Of a DNA stretch of 39,958 bases, positions 1-8,188 are shown one piece after another (the stretch's first letter is position 1; every line of letters starts with the position of its first letter). The position numbers were made by a program, and so were the translations under genes. The stretch lies in the NCBI GenBank assembly GCA_900315105.1, contig OMXX01000035.1, positions 1 through 39,958 of the forward strand. Direction: 5' to 3'. This stretch comes from an uncultured Prevotellaceae bacterium (lineage in GTDB: Bacteria; Bacteroidota; Bacteroidia; Bacteroidales; Bacteroidaceae). The notes beneath the pieces were generated by a model that was given only the letters and a program-made list of their open reading frames with translations, was not told the DNA's origin and searched no databases.

Positions 1-1169
1 TGCAACTCTTTAACCTCATCTAAGAGTTGCTTGAACTTGGCAATACGGTATTCACGCATCTTGCCCTTACTAAGCAACATCTTGTTGTGCTTGAACCAGC
101 TGAACAACACCATATCTTCCGTATAATATCTGGAAGGGCAGAATTGGTTCTTCTTCATGTAGCCCATGTATGCCTGCCACCTATGGTTCCACAAATCGTC
201 CTGCTTGACGGCTTTGCGTTTGACTTTTCTAGGCTTGGCGCTTTTTGTGACAATGGTATGTTTACCGTCTAAGATTATTCCTTCCTTTTTGCTTTGTTTC
301 CTTTCTTTCTTTTTATTTGCTTCATCAACTTGATTCTTCCTTACATCCTCAATCTTAGCAAGCAGTTTCTTCAGCGCAGCTTTTCTGTTGTCTTCTATGT
401 CACCTCTCGCCAGGAGTTTTTTCTGTCTGTATATCCAATCGTACAGTTGCCCGTCACCATTTTGCCTAGGAACTTTTTTATTGTCGTCGAGGTATTTCGA
501 ATACCTGTCACGCATCTTATACCAGTTTCTTTCCCAAGCTCCCATATGAGATTCTGTTCCGTCATTAGCATTCAGAACCTCATTCTTTCCTTCCTCATTA
601 AGATTACTCTCGTGCAATTCAGACACATGATTGGTGACATTATCGTTCTCGTACTGCTTCGTACTCTGCAATAGCCTATCAAAGGCACTCATCTCTTTGT
701 CCATGAGCCTGCTATTGGTAAAGTCATCCTTAGCCTTAAAGAACCATTTGGCTATTTCCTTTTCCTCTTTTATCTCCATCAACGGAGGACGCTCCAACCG
801 ATTGCAGAAATCCACATACATCTTGCAGGTATCAATGAAGCTCACCTTTCTATCATCATTGACTTCGCTTCCAGAAATATTGTTTTCACTTCCTAAGAAA
901 GCCAACATTTGTATATTTCTCTCTCGATTGACAACATAAAACCGATAAGTATCGCCTTCATCGGTGAGTTTTAAGAAAGAAGGCACAAGTTCCTTGTACA
1001 GTAGTCCGTTATCTAATTTAGACCTGCTATTACTGTACCAAACATATAGACTTCTTTCCTTATAGCGCTCATGTACTGGTCTGCGGCCGTTCTCTCTCAA
1101 GAACTCTGCATACCTATGCCATGAATTACGCCATCTGGATCCTGTCGATTTCTTAAGCGGATCTATCAT
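1..1169 (-). CDS. Helicase-associated (HA) repeat protein, 3' end beyond window
   Basis: Translating the minus strand from the ATG at 1169 gives an open frame of 389 codons that runs off the left edge. It contains four diverged repeats at about residues 13-70, 112-170, 212-275 and 327-389. Each has a Trp near its start (e.g. SRWRNSWHRY, AWERNWYKMR, LWNHRWQAYM), a Pro in the middle, a central aromatic W/F-x-x-x-R/K-x-x-L patch (LYDWIYRQKKLLARG) and a closing L-L. This is the pattern of helicase-associated (HA) domains, small helical modules usually found C-terminal to helicases; no helicase motif is seen here. A Lys-rich linker lies at about 286-320. The start codon shares one base with the stop of the upstream gene (TGATG), which implies translational coupling. 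Function is unknown; DNA binding is an inference. Confidence 0.75.
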   Translation of the reverse strand, partial: MIDPLKKSTGSRWRNSWHRYAEFLRENGRRPVHERYKERSLYVWYSNSRSKLDNGLLYKELVPSFLKLTDEGDTYRFYVVNRERNIQMLAFLGSENNISGSEVNDDRKVSFIDTCKMYVDFCNRLERPPLMEIKEEKEIAKWFFKAKDDFTNSRLMDKEMSAFDRLLQSTKQYENDNVTNHVSELHESNLNEEGKNEVLNANDGTESHMGAWERNWYKMRDRYSKYLDDNKKVPRQNGDGQLYDWIYRQKKLLARGDIEDNRKAALKKLLAKIEDVRKNQVDEANKKKERKQSKKEGIILDGKHTIVTKSAKPRKVKRKAVKQDDLWNHRWQAYMGYMKKNQFCPSRYYTEDMVLFSWFKHNKMLLSKGKMREYRIAKFKQLLDEVKEL

Positions 1170-1681
1170 CAATAATCAGTTCTGGACAAAGTCAGAAGTT
1201 CGTAACCATTCTTATGGGAGCATTCCGTCATCTTATATGTAATTTCTATGCCATTAGTTAGCCTTATAGATAACAGACGTGGTATATCTCCATGAAGGGC
1301 TATTCCTGGTAAAATACGGTAATGGGCATTCTCGAAACTGTCATTCAGACGAGAGCATATATATGATTTTACAATCTTAGCTTCGTGAATATCGTTGACG
1401 AAGCGAGGTAACCAAGAATACCTTCTGACACTAAGATGTATTATTTCGTCGTTCTCGATAATCTTTTTCAACGCATTGTAATAAGTGCCATCTTTGTCCT
1501 CAATTTCATGCTGACTGTCTGATGGATAGAACAATATGTCATGTACTGCCTTAGCATCAAAGTAGTAATGGGGATGGATATATCCAACATCGAAGCCCCT
1601 TGTAGTCATCTCAAACGCAAGCATCTTCCGCCCCCGTTGACTCATGTCCTTAACTTTTCGCCAAATATCCTCGTATTCCAC
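1169..1681 (-). CDS. Conserved-looking hypothetical protein, 170 aa
   Basis: A clean 170-codon frame starting at an ATG. I do not recognise the family. The protein is soluble, with no signal peptide or membrane segment, and is mixed charged and aromatic. It begins with an amphipathic stretch (MEYEDIWRKVKDMSQRGRKM) and carries HPHYYFD near residue 37. It lies 43 nt downstream of the nucleotidyltransferase-like gene and shares a TGATG junction with the HA-repeat gene, so the two are probably co-translated. A joint role with the HA-repeat protein is inference only. Confidence 0.65.
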   Translation of the reverse strand: MEYEDIWRKVKDMSQRGRKMLAFEMTTRGFDVGYIHPHYYFDAKAVHDILFYPSDSQHEIEDKDGTYYNALKKIIENDEIIHLSVRRYSWLPRFVNDIHEAKIVKSYICSRLNDSFENAHYRILPGIALHGDIPRLLSIRLTNGIEITYKMTECSHKNGYELLTLSRTDY

Positions 1682-1724
1682 TAATCAATTGAATCTTAAA
1701 AATTGAATTATTATCTCTATCAGA

Positions 1725-2414
1725 CTAATTATTTTTCACTTTTTCCATAATCTTGACCATAGGAAATAGGTATGAATCTGTGATAGTGTATGGAAAGCAT
1801 TTACCCTCCATGCCAAGTGCCTTAACAAGCACAGATCCAAATGCCTTGAATTCATGGAATGCACTAAGTTTATCGAGTTTTGCAGTCAATTCTTGAACTA
1901 CAATCTCGTCATGCTTTTCCTCAAAGAACTTCTTCCACTCCAAGAAATGTTCTATAGTTAGGCTTCGGCCCTTGTAAAGATTATATATATGGGCAAACTG
2001 ATTGATGGCATACAGAGTGGGTGGCAAGATTGGAATCTCAACATCATTTATCCTCACATAATCAAGTATGTCTCCAAAATAACTGTCAATCAAGTCGTCC
2101 CAATAGCGTTGTTTGCTCTTACTACCCCAAATAGCCGTTTGATAGAACAGTTTGCAAAAGATGCTTCCAATAGTAAATAGGCGATAACTGCCGGAATTAT
2201 CTTCTGAGAATTGTACATGTTCCTTAAGTAACGTCAATGCCTTTTCGCGATCTTTACTGAATACATAGAAATCTATACCATCATCCATACACGATGTTGA
2301 CCCAGAATCCAATCTTGCTAAAGATAGACCATTGAGTACAATGAAATCTATCTTGTTTTCATGCAAGAGATTGGAGAGAATGTCTAAAGCAAAGATACGA
2401 TTATTAGGCATCAT
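1725..2414 (-). CDS. Nucleotidyltransferase-like protein (NTP_transf_5-like), 229 aa
   Basis: The N-terminal half resembles the nucleotidyltransferase fold of the NTP_transf_5 type. There is a helix with NKIDFIVLNG, then a Cys-Met-Asp-Asp-Gly-Ile-Asp stretch (DDGIDFYVF) in the place of the GD-x-D metal motif, then a helix (REKALTLLKEH) and a later strand EIPILPPTLYAINQFAHIYNL like the P..Y...Q..H segment of the upstream paralogue. A GTG at 2426 is possible, but the ATG at 2414 is preferred because it overlaps the previous stop by one base (TGATG). It follows a broken paralogue directly, so it may supply the activity that gene lost. The substrate is unknown; family members are often found in polysaccharide loci. 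Confidence 0.55.
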   Translation of the reverse strand: MMPNNRIFALDILSNLLHENKIDFIVLNGLSLARLDSGSTSCMDDGIDFYVFSKDREKALTLLKEHVQFSEDNSGSYRLFTIGSIFCKLFYQTAIWGSKSKQRYWDDLIDSYFGDILDYVRINDVEIPILPPTLYAINQFAHIYNLYKGRSLTIEHFLEWKKFFEEKHDEIVVQELTAKLDKLSAFHEFKAFGSVLVKALGMEGKCFPYTITDSYLFPMVKIMEKVKNN

Positions 2415-3494
2415 CAATATCTCCACAACTTAAATTTTCTCCACCAGAAATGAATGACTCTGGCGAAGGGCTCGAAAATTACTTCCGATGGGTAGGCCAT
2501 AAAAAATCGGGTGTTGCGAGTAAAGCGGCGGATGGCATGTCGTATCTGATAACTGGTGTCATGGCTTGCTTGTCCAATATCTTTCAATCGTGGGTCATAG
2601 TGACCAAAATTGCCGGCTATCATAATCTCATCAAGGAGTTGGCGACCATATCTCTCATTGACGGGTACTATCATATACTTCTCCTCAATCAAGAAGACTT
2701 CACGTAGAACAAACATGACAGCACCAGCAATCCTGTTAAGACCGTGTCCCACGAAGGAGGAAATAATAATCTAACAACTGTCTTAACCCTATACCCTCGT
2801 CAAGCAGATGACGGTATATATGCACCAATTGGAAAATGATATTATAGACCGGTTTCAGCATCGGTATCGTTATACCATCTGCTATCTCAATCTCCATGAT
2901 GCAGTCTGCCTTGTTCTCCCAATACCATTTTTGCAACCGATGATTATGTATAGGCTCGTTGAGAAATGTCGGACGGAAATGAGCCTCGATAGCAACTGTC
3001 TTGTACGGCTTCAATTCTGCATGAAGATATGCAAAAGAAACTATCGAATTTTCCTGCTCAAGAAAATGCATGGTCTTGCAAACCTGTGATGTTTCGCCGT
3101 CCTTTGGAAACAACCAAATGTCTATATCGCCAGATGTGCGATTGCCTGCCATATCAGCAGGATAATACACGTGATTGCTCTGGCCTTTCAAGACACACGT
3201 GTTGAACCCCTTAGAACGGAAATAGTCATTAAGCTCACCACATACCATCGTTACCTTATCGTTTCGTCGCTGCGTGCTGATAGACTTTCCCATCCAGTCC
3301 ATCACCAGGTCCTCACCAGGCGATTGCTCAGCCGGCAATTTCTTGAGCCCTGCAAAGCAAACTCCTGCCAAGCTCTGCTTATTGGCTATATCGAACAATT
3401 GTTCCCATTCTTCAGGACTCGGTGTGATATCAAGTTTCGCCCGTTTCCCTATGGAAACTTGTATAAGTTGAAAGAAGATTTTGTGAATCTCCAT
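2414..3494 (-). pseudogene. Nucleotidyltransferase family gene (NTP_transf_5) broken by a frameshift
   Basis: Two frames together make one NTP_transf_5-type protein. Frame one (3494-2736) carries the NTase signature CVLKGQ...SGDIDIWLFP and the downstream AIEAHFRP and QLVHIYRHLLDEGIGLRQLL segments, then stops after DYYFLLRG. Frame two (2752-2414) continues the family C-terminus: GAVMFVLREVFLIEE, LLDEIMIAGNFGHYD and a final YPSEVIFEP...W. There is no homopolymer at the junction (about 2736-2755), and the linker normally found between these segments seems short. A small deletion with frameshift is therefore more likely than phase variation. The downstream part has no convincing start of its own (GTG at 2752). 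The next gene is a diverged relative. Confidence 0.7.
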
Positions 3495-3498
3495 ATTA

Positions 3499-4512
3499 TT
3501 ATTTTAATCCGAACAAGAATTTCGTTATCCGTGATCTCACAAGAACATATCTGTGCAAAAGCACGGGTCCAACCACGCCTGAAGTAATCACAAACAAAGC
3601 ACCTGCTATAAACATCCAACCATTCTCGGCAGTAACTATCCACGGTATTTTGTGGACGATAGCTTTGGCAAATCCCTCAAAGGTGGTATGGAATAAATAG
3701 ATGATATAAGTTGAAGGCGCCATATAACAAAGAGCCTTACTTAAGTACAAATCTCTTTTATTGGCTAACCATGTAGAGATGTACAAAATTACCGCAATCC
3801 CCAAATAAGGATTTAGATAACAGGCATAGACTTGCCCCCCCCTAAATTCGTTAGATAAGTAAACATATTCGCAGCCAGCAAAGAGTGCAAAAATAGGGAT
3901 AGCTAATAATCTCGCAAACCTTAGGCAATATTCTTTGTAGTCATAAGATACAACTCCTAGCATGAAATACATCATCATCACTCTTGCTTGTTCAAAGCAG
4001 AATACTCGAGTAATTGAGAAGGGGAGATAATGTAGCACGAATGCTATAGCAAAACCAATCAGTCTCAACTTCTTAGACTTCAAAATTGGCACGATGACAA
4101 ACATCCACCACAACGCCCAAATAAACCAAAGGAAATATCCAGCCTCTGGACTATAGAACACCTTTAGATACGACATCACTGTCACTGGATTTTGCACGTA
4201 GGCATTTCCCTCAGTAATAAGTTTGATGCTCACAATTAAAATGGATGTCACAAAATAGGGGATCATTAGCCGTCTGACTTTTTTCATCAGGAAATGCCCA
4301 TAACTTTCTTCTTTCTTGAATGTTATGTAAATGTACCCACTGGCAAACATAAACAATGGCATGTGGAAAGAGTAGATAAAGTCGTGATTTGATGCATACC
4401 AACCAGGTTGCAAATCTGGCGAGTAATGCCCTATTACCACGAGAATGATACAAATAGCCTTGGCTATGTCAAAATTGACGAGTCGCTTGTTTGTTCCTAT
4501 GTATTTTCCCAT
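3499..4512 (-). CDS. Membrane acyltransferase (acyltransferase 3 family) with internal G8 tract
   Basis: A multi-pass membrane acyltransferase that probably O-acylates a cell-surface sugar. It opens with the family hallmark (R-LVNFDIAKAICIILVVIGH) followed by F-YSFHMPLFMFASGY and some ten hydrophobic segments. The start at 4512 (337 aa) is preferred because the family motif follows closely; an ATG at 4566 would give 355 aa and overlap the upstream gene. Eight consecutive G on the coding strand (3842-3835) encode part of EFRGGQV at about residues 224-228. The present length is in frame, so the gene is ON, and a one-base slip would truncate the protein after about 225 residues. It is the second of two adjacent acyltransferases and ends 4 nt before the start of the nucleotidyltransferase gene. 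Confidence 0.85.
   Translation of the reverse strand: MGKYIGTNKRLVNFDIAKAICIILVVIGHYSPDLQPGWYASNHDFIYSFHMPLFMFASGYIYITFKKEESYGHFLMKKVRRLMIPYFVTSILIVSIKLITEGNAYVQNPVTVMSYLKVFYSPEAGYFLWFIWALWWMFVIVPILKSKKLRLIGFAIAFVLHYLPFSITRVFCFEQARVMMMYFMLGVVSYDYKEYCLRFARLLAIPIFALFAGCEYVYLSNEFRGGQVYACYLNPYLGIAVILYISTWLANKRDLYLSKALCYMAPSTYIIYLFHTTFEGFAKAIVHKIPWIVTAENGWMFIAGALFVITSGVVGPVLLHRYVLVRSRITKFLFGLK
3835..3842 (-). repeat. G8 homopolymer inside acyltransferase (in frame, ON)
   Basis: Eight C on the plus strand are eight G on the coding strand. They are read as AGG GGG GGG within the motif EFRGGQ. Lengths of 7 or 9 would frameshift the acyltransferase in its second half. Confidence 0.9.
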
Positions 4513-4523
4513 TGAGATGTGAT

Positions 4524-5591
4524 TTATTTCAGCCAATTTATCCTCCCTATCACGTAAAACTTGCATACGTGGGAGAAGATGATGGCTCCTATAAGCGTTC
4601 CTAAAAGGGTGATTATATATAATAGATTTGAATTTTGGATATGCCTTTCAAGATGAGCAATCCCTACAACTCGGAAGAACAACATGTGGCAAAGATAAAT
4701 CTCCATACTGATTTTCCCAATGTATAATGCCACCTTGTTATTCAATATTACGTCCTTGCTGCCAAGACCATAGACGAGCCATGCAGCAAAAAGAATCAGA
4801 GTCGGAATATATTTGGGAACATAGTCGAAGGAAACGAAAGCCAGGATGGTTATGGCAACTGCAATCAGCAACATAAGCCATTGATGCTTGCATTCCCATT
4901 TTGCCAAACCTTCTCGATAAAGATAGACAATACCACCAACAACAAAGAAAGGGGCACAATACATAATGTTTTTTCTTCCAAAGTTCATAGGATGATCAAA
5001 GAATGAGCTTGATGAGAAGTAGTGAATACCTATCAGAGTTAATAACAAGGACGTTACTAATGTTACCCACGCTCTTCTTTTATTGTCAATCAAAAACACG
5101 AAGAATGGATAAACCATATAGAAGACGAACACAAGACCTATGAACCAACCTACTCCAATAACCTTGATGTCTGCATTGGGATATAGGCCAAAACAAAGTG
5201 TAATGTCTGCAAATCCCTCAATCAAAGAATTCAAATTCCTTTCCCATAGTACATCTATTAGCACCATGATGGCAAAGAACGGTAAGATTCGTTTTATTCT
5301 CTTTTGGTAAAAAGCATTCGGCGTTATCTGATTTAGCTTTATTCTTTCATAATACCCGCAACTCAGGCCAAAAGCACTTATCATCATAAACAAATAAACG
5401 AAATCTGTAAAGAATGGGATTATCGTATCTGTCAAATAGTTGCTTGTCGGCTTAATTGTTAGATTTGCTTGCACATGCATCATAACTATACCAATGGCAG
5501 CAAAGGCTCTCATACCATCAAGCGCCGTGTAATGTTCATTCTTTACTTCTACGTGATTAGGTCGCTGGGGGGGGGTATTCACTTTGTTCAT
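4524..5591 (-). CDS. Membrane acyltransferase 3 family, with a C9 tract right after the start codon
   Basis: A 355-aa integral membrane acyltransferase. The family opening YTALDGMRAFAAIGIVMMH is at about residues 21-39, followed by FVYLFMMISAFGLSCGYY and roughly ten membrane helices, ending IGKISMEIYLCHMLFF as in other members. The predicted role is O-acetylation or another acylation of the surface polysaccharide. Codons 6-9 are built from nine C (plus strand G9 at 5567-5575), read ACC CCC CCC CAG. This is in frame at the present length. A slip would abolish the protein almost from its start, a strong ON/OFF position. It overlaps or lies 11 nt from the next acyltransferase, depending on that start. 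A 137-nt gap separates it from the GT4 upstream. Confidence 0.88.
   Translation of the reverse strand: MNKVNTPPQRPNHVEVKNEHYTALDGMRAFAAIGIVMMHVQANLTIKPTSNYLTDTIIPFFTDFVYLFMMISAFGLSCGYYERIKLNQITPNAFYQKRIKRILPFFAIMVLIDVLWERNLNSLIEGFADITLCFGLYPNADIKVIGVGWFIGLVFVFYMVYPFFVFLIDNKRRAWVTLVTSLLLTLIGIHYFSSSSFFDHPMNFGRKNIMYCAPFFVVGGIVYLYREGLAKWECKHQWLMLLIAVAITILAFVSFDYVPKYIPTLILFAAWLVYGLGSKDVILNNKVALYIGKISMEIYLCHMLFFRVVGIAHLERHIQNSNLLYIITLLGTLIGAIIFSHVCKFYVIGRINWLK
5567..5575 (-). repeat. C9 (coding strand) homopolymer at codons 6-9 of acyltransferase (ON)
   Basis: Nine G on the plus strand are nine C on the coding strand, immediately after ATG AAC AAA GTG AAT A. It is the only one of the six tracts with C rather than G on the coding strand, and the only one at the N-terminus. 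Confidence 0.9.
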
Positions 5592-5728
5592 CTTATCGTA
5601 ATATTATGATATTTAAGTTATTCTGTTTCTCAAAGTTCTGAATTATCTTAAGCACTTTATATCTAAACAAGAATAATCCGTAATCTGTTGAATTCGTGTG
5701 CGTTTAAATTATAATATTTGTGAGATAA

Positions 5729-6835
5729 TCATTTAGTAAATTTCCTGTAAATTTCAGCGAACTGCTCAGCTATCTTATCCCAGTCATATTTGCTCATATC
5801 ATAGGCCACATGATGTGCTGGCTCAGCAATAATGTCTTCGAGTTTAGAAGCAAGTGCATCAACATCACCCATAGGGAAATAATCTTTTTCCGGTAGCCCC
5901 ACTTCCAAGTTTGCGGGAATGTCGCTTACGATGACTGGTACCTGATAGCTCATAGCCTCCAACAAAGCAATGGGAAGGCCTTCATGGGAAGAGGGTAAGC
6001 AATAGCACAAGCAATTGGTAAGTAACGAATGCAGCTTCTTGCCCTTGATGAATCCTGTCAACACGACACCATTATCCTTGGCCAATTGTTTCAGTCCACG
6101 CGAATAGTCATCTTCAAAGTCCGTATCACCTGCCAAAACCAACTTGATGTCCTTACGCTCTGGATGCTTCTTCTGCCACTTCACAAAAGCATGCACCAAA
6201 TCATGTAAATGCTTCTCGGGTACAAAGCGGCACATACCAAGGATGTACTTTCCTTTCTCTATACCCAGCTCTGAGAAGTATTCGGGATAATCGCAGATCT
6301 CAGGCTGCGGCACACCATTATATATAAGGTGTACGCCCTTCGTCCTGCCATACTTGTCTTTTACGATGTTGCGGATGACATCAGAGATGACCACCACGTC
6401 GTTGGCAAACATGCAACCCATGCGCTCACCAAACTTCAGCATCGTCTTGGCGGCGAAGCCCCATTTGTCACGGTCGTAGTCGGGACCATGATGAGTGAAC
6501 ACCACCTTCATGCCGAGCAGACGGGCAAGTGGGGTGAGCATCGCCGGGCCGATGGCCTGGATGTGTACGATGTCAGCATGCAGGCTTTTCGCTTTCCAGA
6601 TGGCACGCCATGTATGAATGATAGCCTCAAAAGCTTTCTTCTTAGGCGTGTCTACATCCACGAGCTTCACACCCTTCCACTCCGTCAGCCCGTCATGGAC
6701 ATAGGTGGAGCGACGTATGACAGTCACGTCAAACCCCATCTTGGCAATGCGTGGGAAGAGCTCCTCACAATGCGTCTCCACACCACCCATGACATTAGGG
6801 ATGCCACGTGTGCCAGTAACAACTATCTTTGTCAT
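5729..6835 (-). CDS. GT4 glycosyltransferase, rhamnosyltransferase-like (DUF1972 N-terminus)
   Basis: A 368-aa cytoplasmic GT-B glycosyltransferase. The N-terminus VVTGTRGIPNVMGGVETHCE is typical of the DUF1972/rhamnosyltransferase branch of GT4 (glycine-rich acceptor loop). HIQAIGPAMLTPLARLLG and VFTHHGPDYDRDKW follow. The donor-binding C-terminal domain has GMCRFVPEKHLHDLVHAF and the E-x7-E motif in SSHEGLPIALLEAM. It would transfer a sugar from an NDP donor to the lipid-linked repeat unit. The true acceptor and donor cannot be read from sequence. The start ATG sits just inside an interspersed repeat region (6851-6906), which separates it from the radical-SAM gene upstream. Confidence 0.9.
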   Translation of the reverse strand: MTKIVVTGTRGIPNVMGGVETHCEELFPRIAKMGFDVTVIRRSTYVHDGLTEWKGVKLVDVDTPKKKAFEAIIHTWRAIWKAKSLHADIVHIQAIGPAMLTPLARLLGMKVVFTHHGPDYDRDKWGFAAKTMLKFGERMGCMFANDVVVISDVIRNIVKDKYGRTKGVHLIYNGVPQPEICDYPEYFSELGIEKGKYILGMCRFVPEKHLHDLVHAFVKWQKKHPERKDIKLVLAGDTDFEDDYSRGLKQLAKDNGVVLTGFIKGKKLHSLLTNCLCYCLPSSHEGLPIALLEAMSYQVPVIVSDIPANLEVGLPEKDYFPMGDVDALASKLEDIIAEPAHHVAYDMSKYDWDKIAEQFAEIYRKFTK

Positions 6836-6850
6836 GATTCGATATATTTA

Positions 6851-6906
6851 GCCACAGACGACACAGACCGGAGCATAATGTACAAGAAGTCTGTGTCGTC
6901 CACAGC
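6851..6906. repeat. Interspersed palindromic repeat, copy A
   Basis: A 12-bp perfect inverted repeat, GACGACACAGAC at 6857-6868 and its complement at 6889-6900, with a 20-nt loop. The same CCACAGAC / GTCTGTGTCGTC words recur at 8062-8127 and 8163-8180 on the other side of the radical-SAM gene. Transcribed leftward it could fold as a hairpin between the two genes. Confidence 0.75.
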
Positions 6907-6920
6907 AAAAAAATACGTGA

Positions 6921-8036
6921 TTATAGTTTGGCTTTACCTTCTCCTGCTGGCTGCACTTCCTCTGCATCCGGATGCAGCACTCTCAAGTCGCCTTGTCGTG
7001 GGTCCTGACCTACCGGGCACTGTGAGAAGTCGAGACAAGCCTCCTTGCCACACATTGAGCGCCACTTGTTCTTCAATGCCCACTTTGCCGGATACTTCAC
7101 ATACTTGTGCATCACAGGGCTGGCAGTACCGACCATCCAGCAGTTCTTCGGACAGGTGCGGACAGCCTCGCGGACCTTCTGAGCTTGTTCGCTCTCCCAA
7201 ATCTCCATGAATGGCTTCTCGTGTATGTTTCCCATAGAGCCCTCGAAGTACTTAGTCTCCATGCCATTGCAAGGCAGCACCTCGCCCCATGGGTCGATGA
7301 AGAAGTTGGCCGAACCTGCCTCGCAAGGCAACATACGCTTGCCACCTTCAATATAGTTGATGAGTCCCATGTTGAACCAAGCGCGGAACCAGCTCTTCGG
7401 ATGCTTTTCCTTCAACTGCCATTCGATGAGCTGCTTGAAGTTGTTGCAAACTTCATCCTTGTTGGTAATCTGGTTATCGTACTTATGGAAGTAGAACGAG
7501 TTATGGAAAGCAGCTGTGGCGAACTCCATGCCCATTGCCAAGGACAACTGATAGAGCGACAACATATCCTTGGAATTGTTGTTGCTCACCGTACAGCCAA
7601 AGCCGATGTCCTTCAGTCCCATGTGCTTCAACGTCAGCAGCGTGCGCAAGCCCTTGTCGAAGCCGCCTGCATGTCCGCGCAGCTCATCGTTCTTCTGGCT
7701 AAGTCCCTCAATAGAGATACGGATGCCTATGTTTGGGAACTTCTTGGCAAGAGCGACCACACGGTCTTCGAACCAACCAGATGTGGAGATGACGATACGG
7801 TTGGTGTGCTTATAGCACTCCTCCACAATATCCGCCAAGTCTTCACGTATGAAGGGCTCGCCACCTGTCAGGTTAATGAACTTCAAGTCGGGCAGGCACT
7901 TCAAGTCTTCTGCCTTCAACTCCTCCTTACGGTTTGTCGGGTTCTTCCAAATGTTGCACATCACGCACCGCATAGGGCAGCGGTACGTCAAAATAATACT
8001 TGCGTCAGTAGGACGCGGAATTCTATTGTTACTCAT
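6921..8036 (-). CDS. Radical SAM protein with SPASM-like C-terminus
   Basis: A 371-aa radical SAM enzyme. The 4Fe-4S ligand motif C20-x3-C24-x2-C27 is in TYRCPMRCVMCNIW. The SAM-binding GGEP is in NLTGGEPFIREDL, and a barrel strand IRISIEG follows. The C-terminal part has further Cys typical of SPASM/twitch auxiliary clusters (MLPCEAGSANFFIDPWGEVLPCN and TCPKNCWM). The ATG at 8036 is chosen because it sits just before the conserved core; an upstream ATG at 8084 would add 16 residues made from repeat DNA. Radical SAM proteins of this kind occur in polysaccharide loci, but the substrate is unknown. The last ~40 residues (DPRQGDLRVLHPD onward) look poorly conserved. Both flanks carry interspersed repeats. 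Confidence 0.85.
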   Translation of the reverse strand: MSNNRIPRPTDASIILTYRCPMRCVMCNIWKNPTNRKEELKAEDLKCLPDLKFINLTGGEPFIREDLADIVEECYKHTNRIVISTSGWFEDRVVALAKKFPNIGIRISIEGLSQKNDELRGHAGGFDKGLRTLLTLKHMGLKDIGFGCTVSNNNSKDMLSLYQLSLAMGMEFATAAFHNSFYFHKYDNQITNKDEVCNNFKQLIEWQLKEKHPKSWFRAWFNMGLINYIEGGKRMLPCEAGSANFFIDPWGEVLPCNGMETKYFEGSMGNIHEKPFMEIWESEQAQKVREAVRTCPKNCWMVGTASPVMHKYVKYPAKWALKNKWRSMCGKEACLDFSQCPVGQDPRQGDLRVLHPDAEEVQPAGEGKAKL

Positions 8037-8061
8037 AATGTTGTTGATTATTCTACTTATT

Positions 8062-8127
8062 GCCACAGACAGCAAAGCACACACTGGCTAATATAATAAA
8101 GTCAGTGCCGTTTGTTTCGTCCGTGGC
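8062..8127. repeat. Interspersed palindromic repeat, copy B
   Basis: GCCACAGAC at 8062-8070 pairs imperfectly (8 of 9) with GTCCGTGGC at 8119-8127, and inner CACTG/CAGTG words pair inside. It shares sequence words with copies A and C. Confidence 0.6.
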
Positions 8128-8162
8128 TATAAATCTCTAATTCTCAAATTCTTGATATAAAA

Positions 8163-8180
8163 GTCTGTGTCGTCCGTGGC
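8163..8180. repeat. Interspersed repeat half-site, copy C
   Basis: Eighteen bases (GTCTGTGTCGTCCGTGGC) match the right arm of copy A and of copy B. They lie 8 nt downstream of the GT4 stop, in the gap before the radical-SAM gene. Confidence 0.6.
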
Positions 8181-8188
8181 TAATAATC

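Noticed and set aside
27..939. Plus-strand frames at the left edge
   Set aside because: They are antisense to the HA-repeat protein, whose minus-strand frame is open over the entire segment and shows real repeats.
6329..8096. Long plus-strand open frames (293 aa and 329 aa) opposite the GT4 and radical-SAM genes
   Set aside because: They are antisense shadows of genes with clear motifs; their own translations are His/Arg/Leu-rich and match no family.
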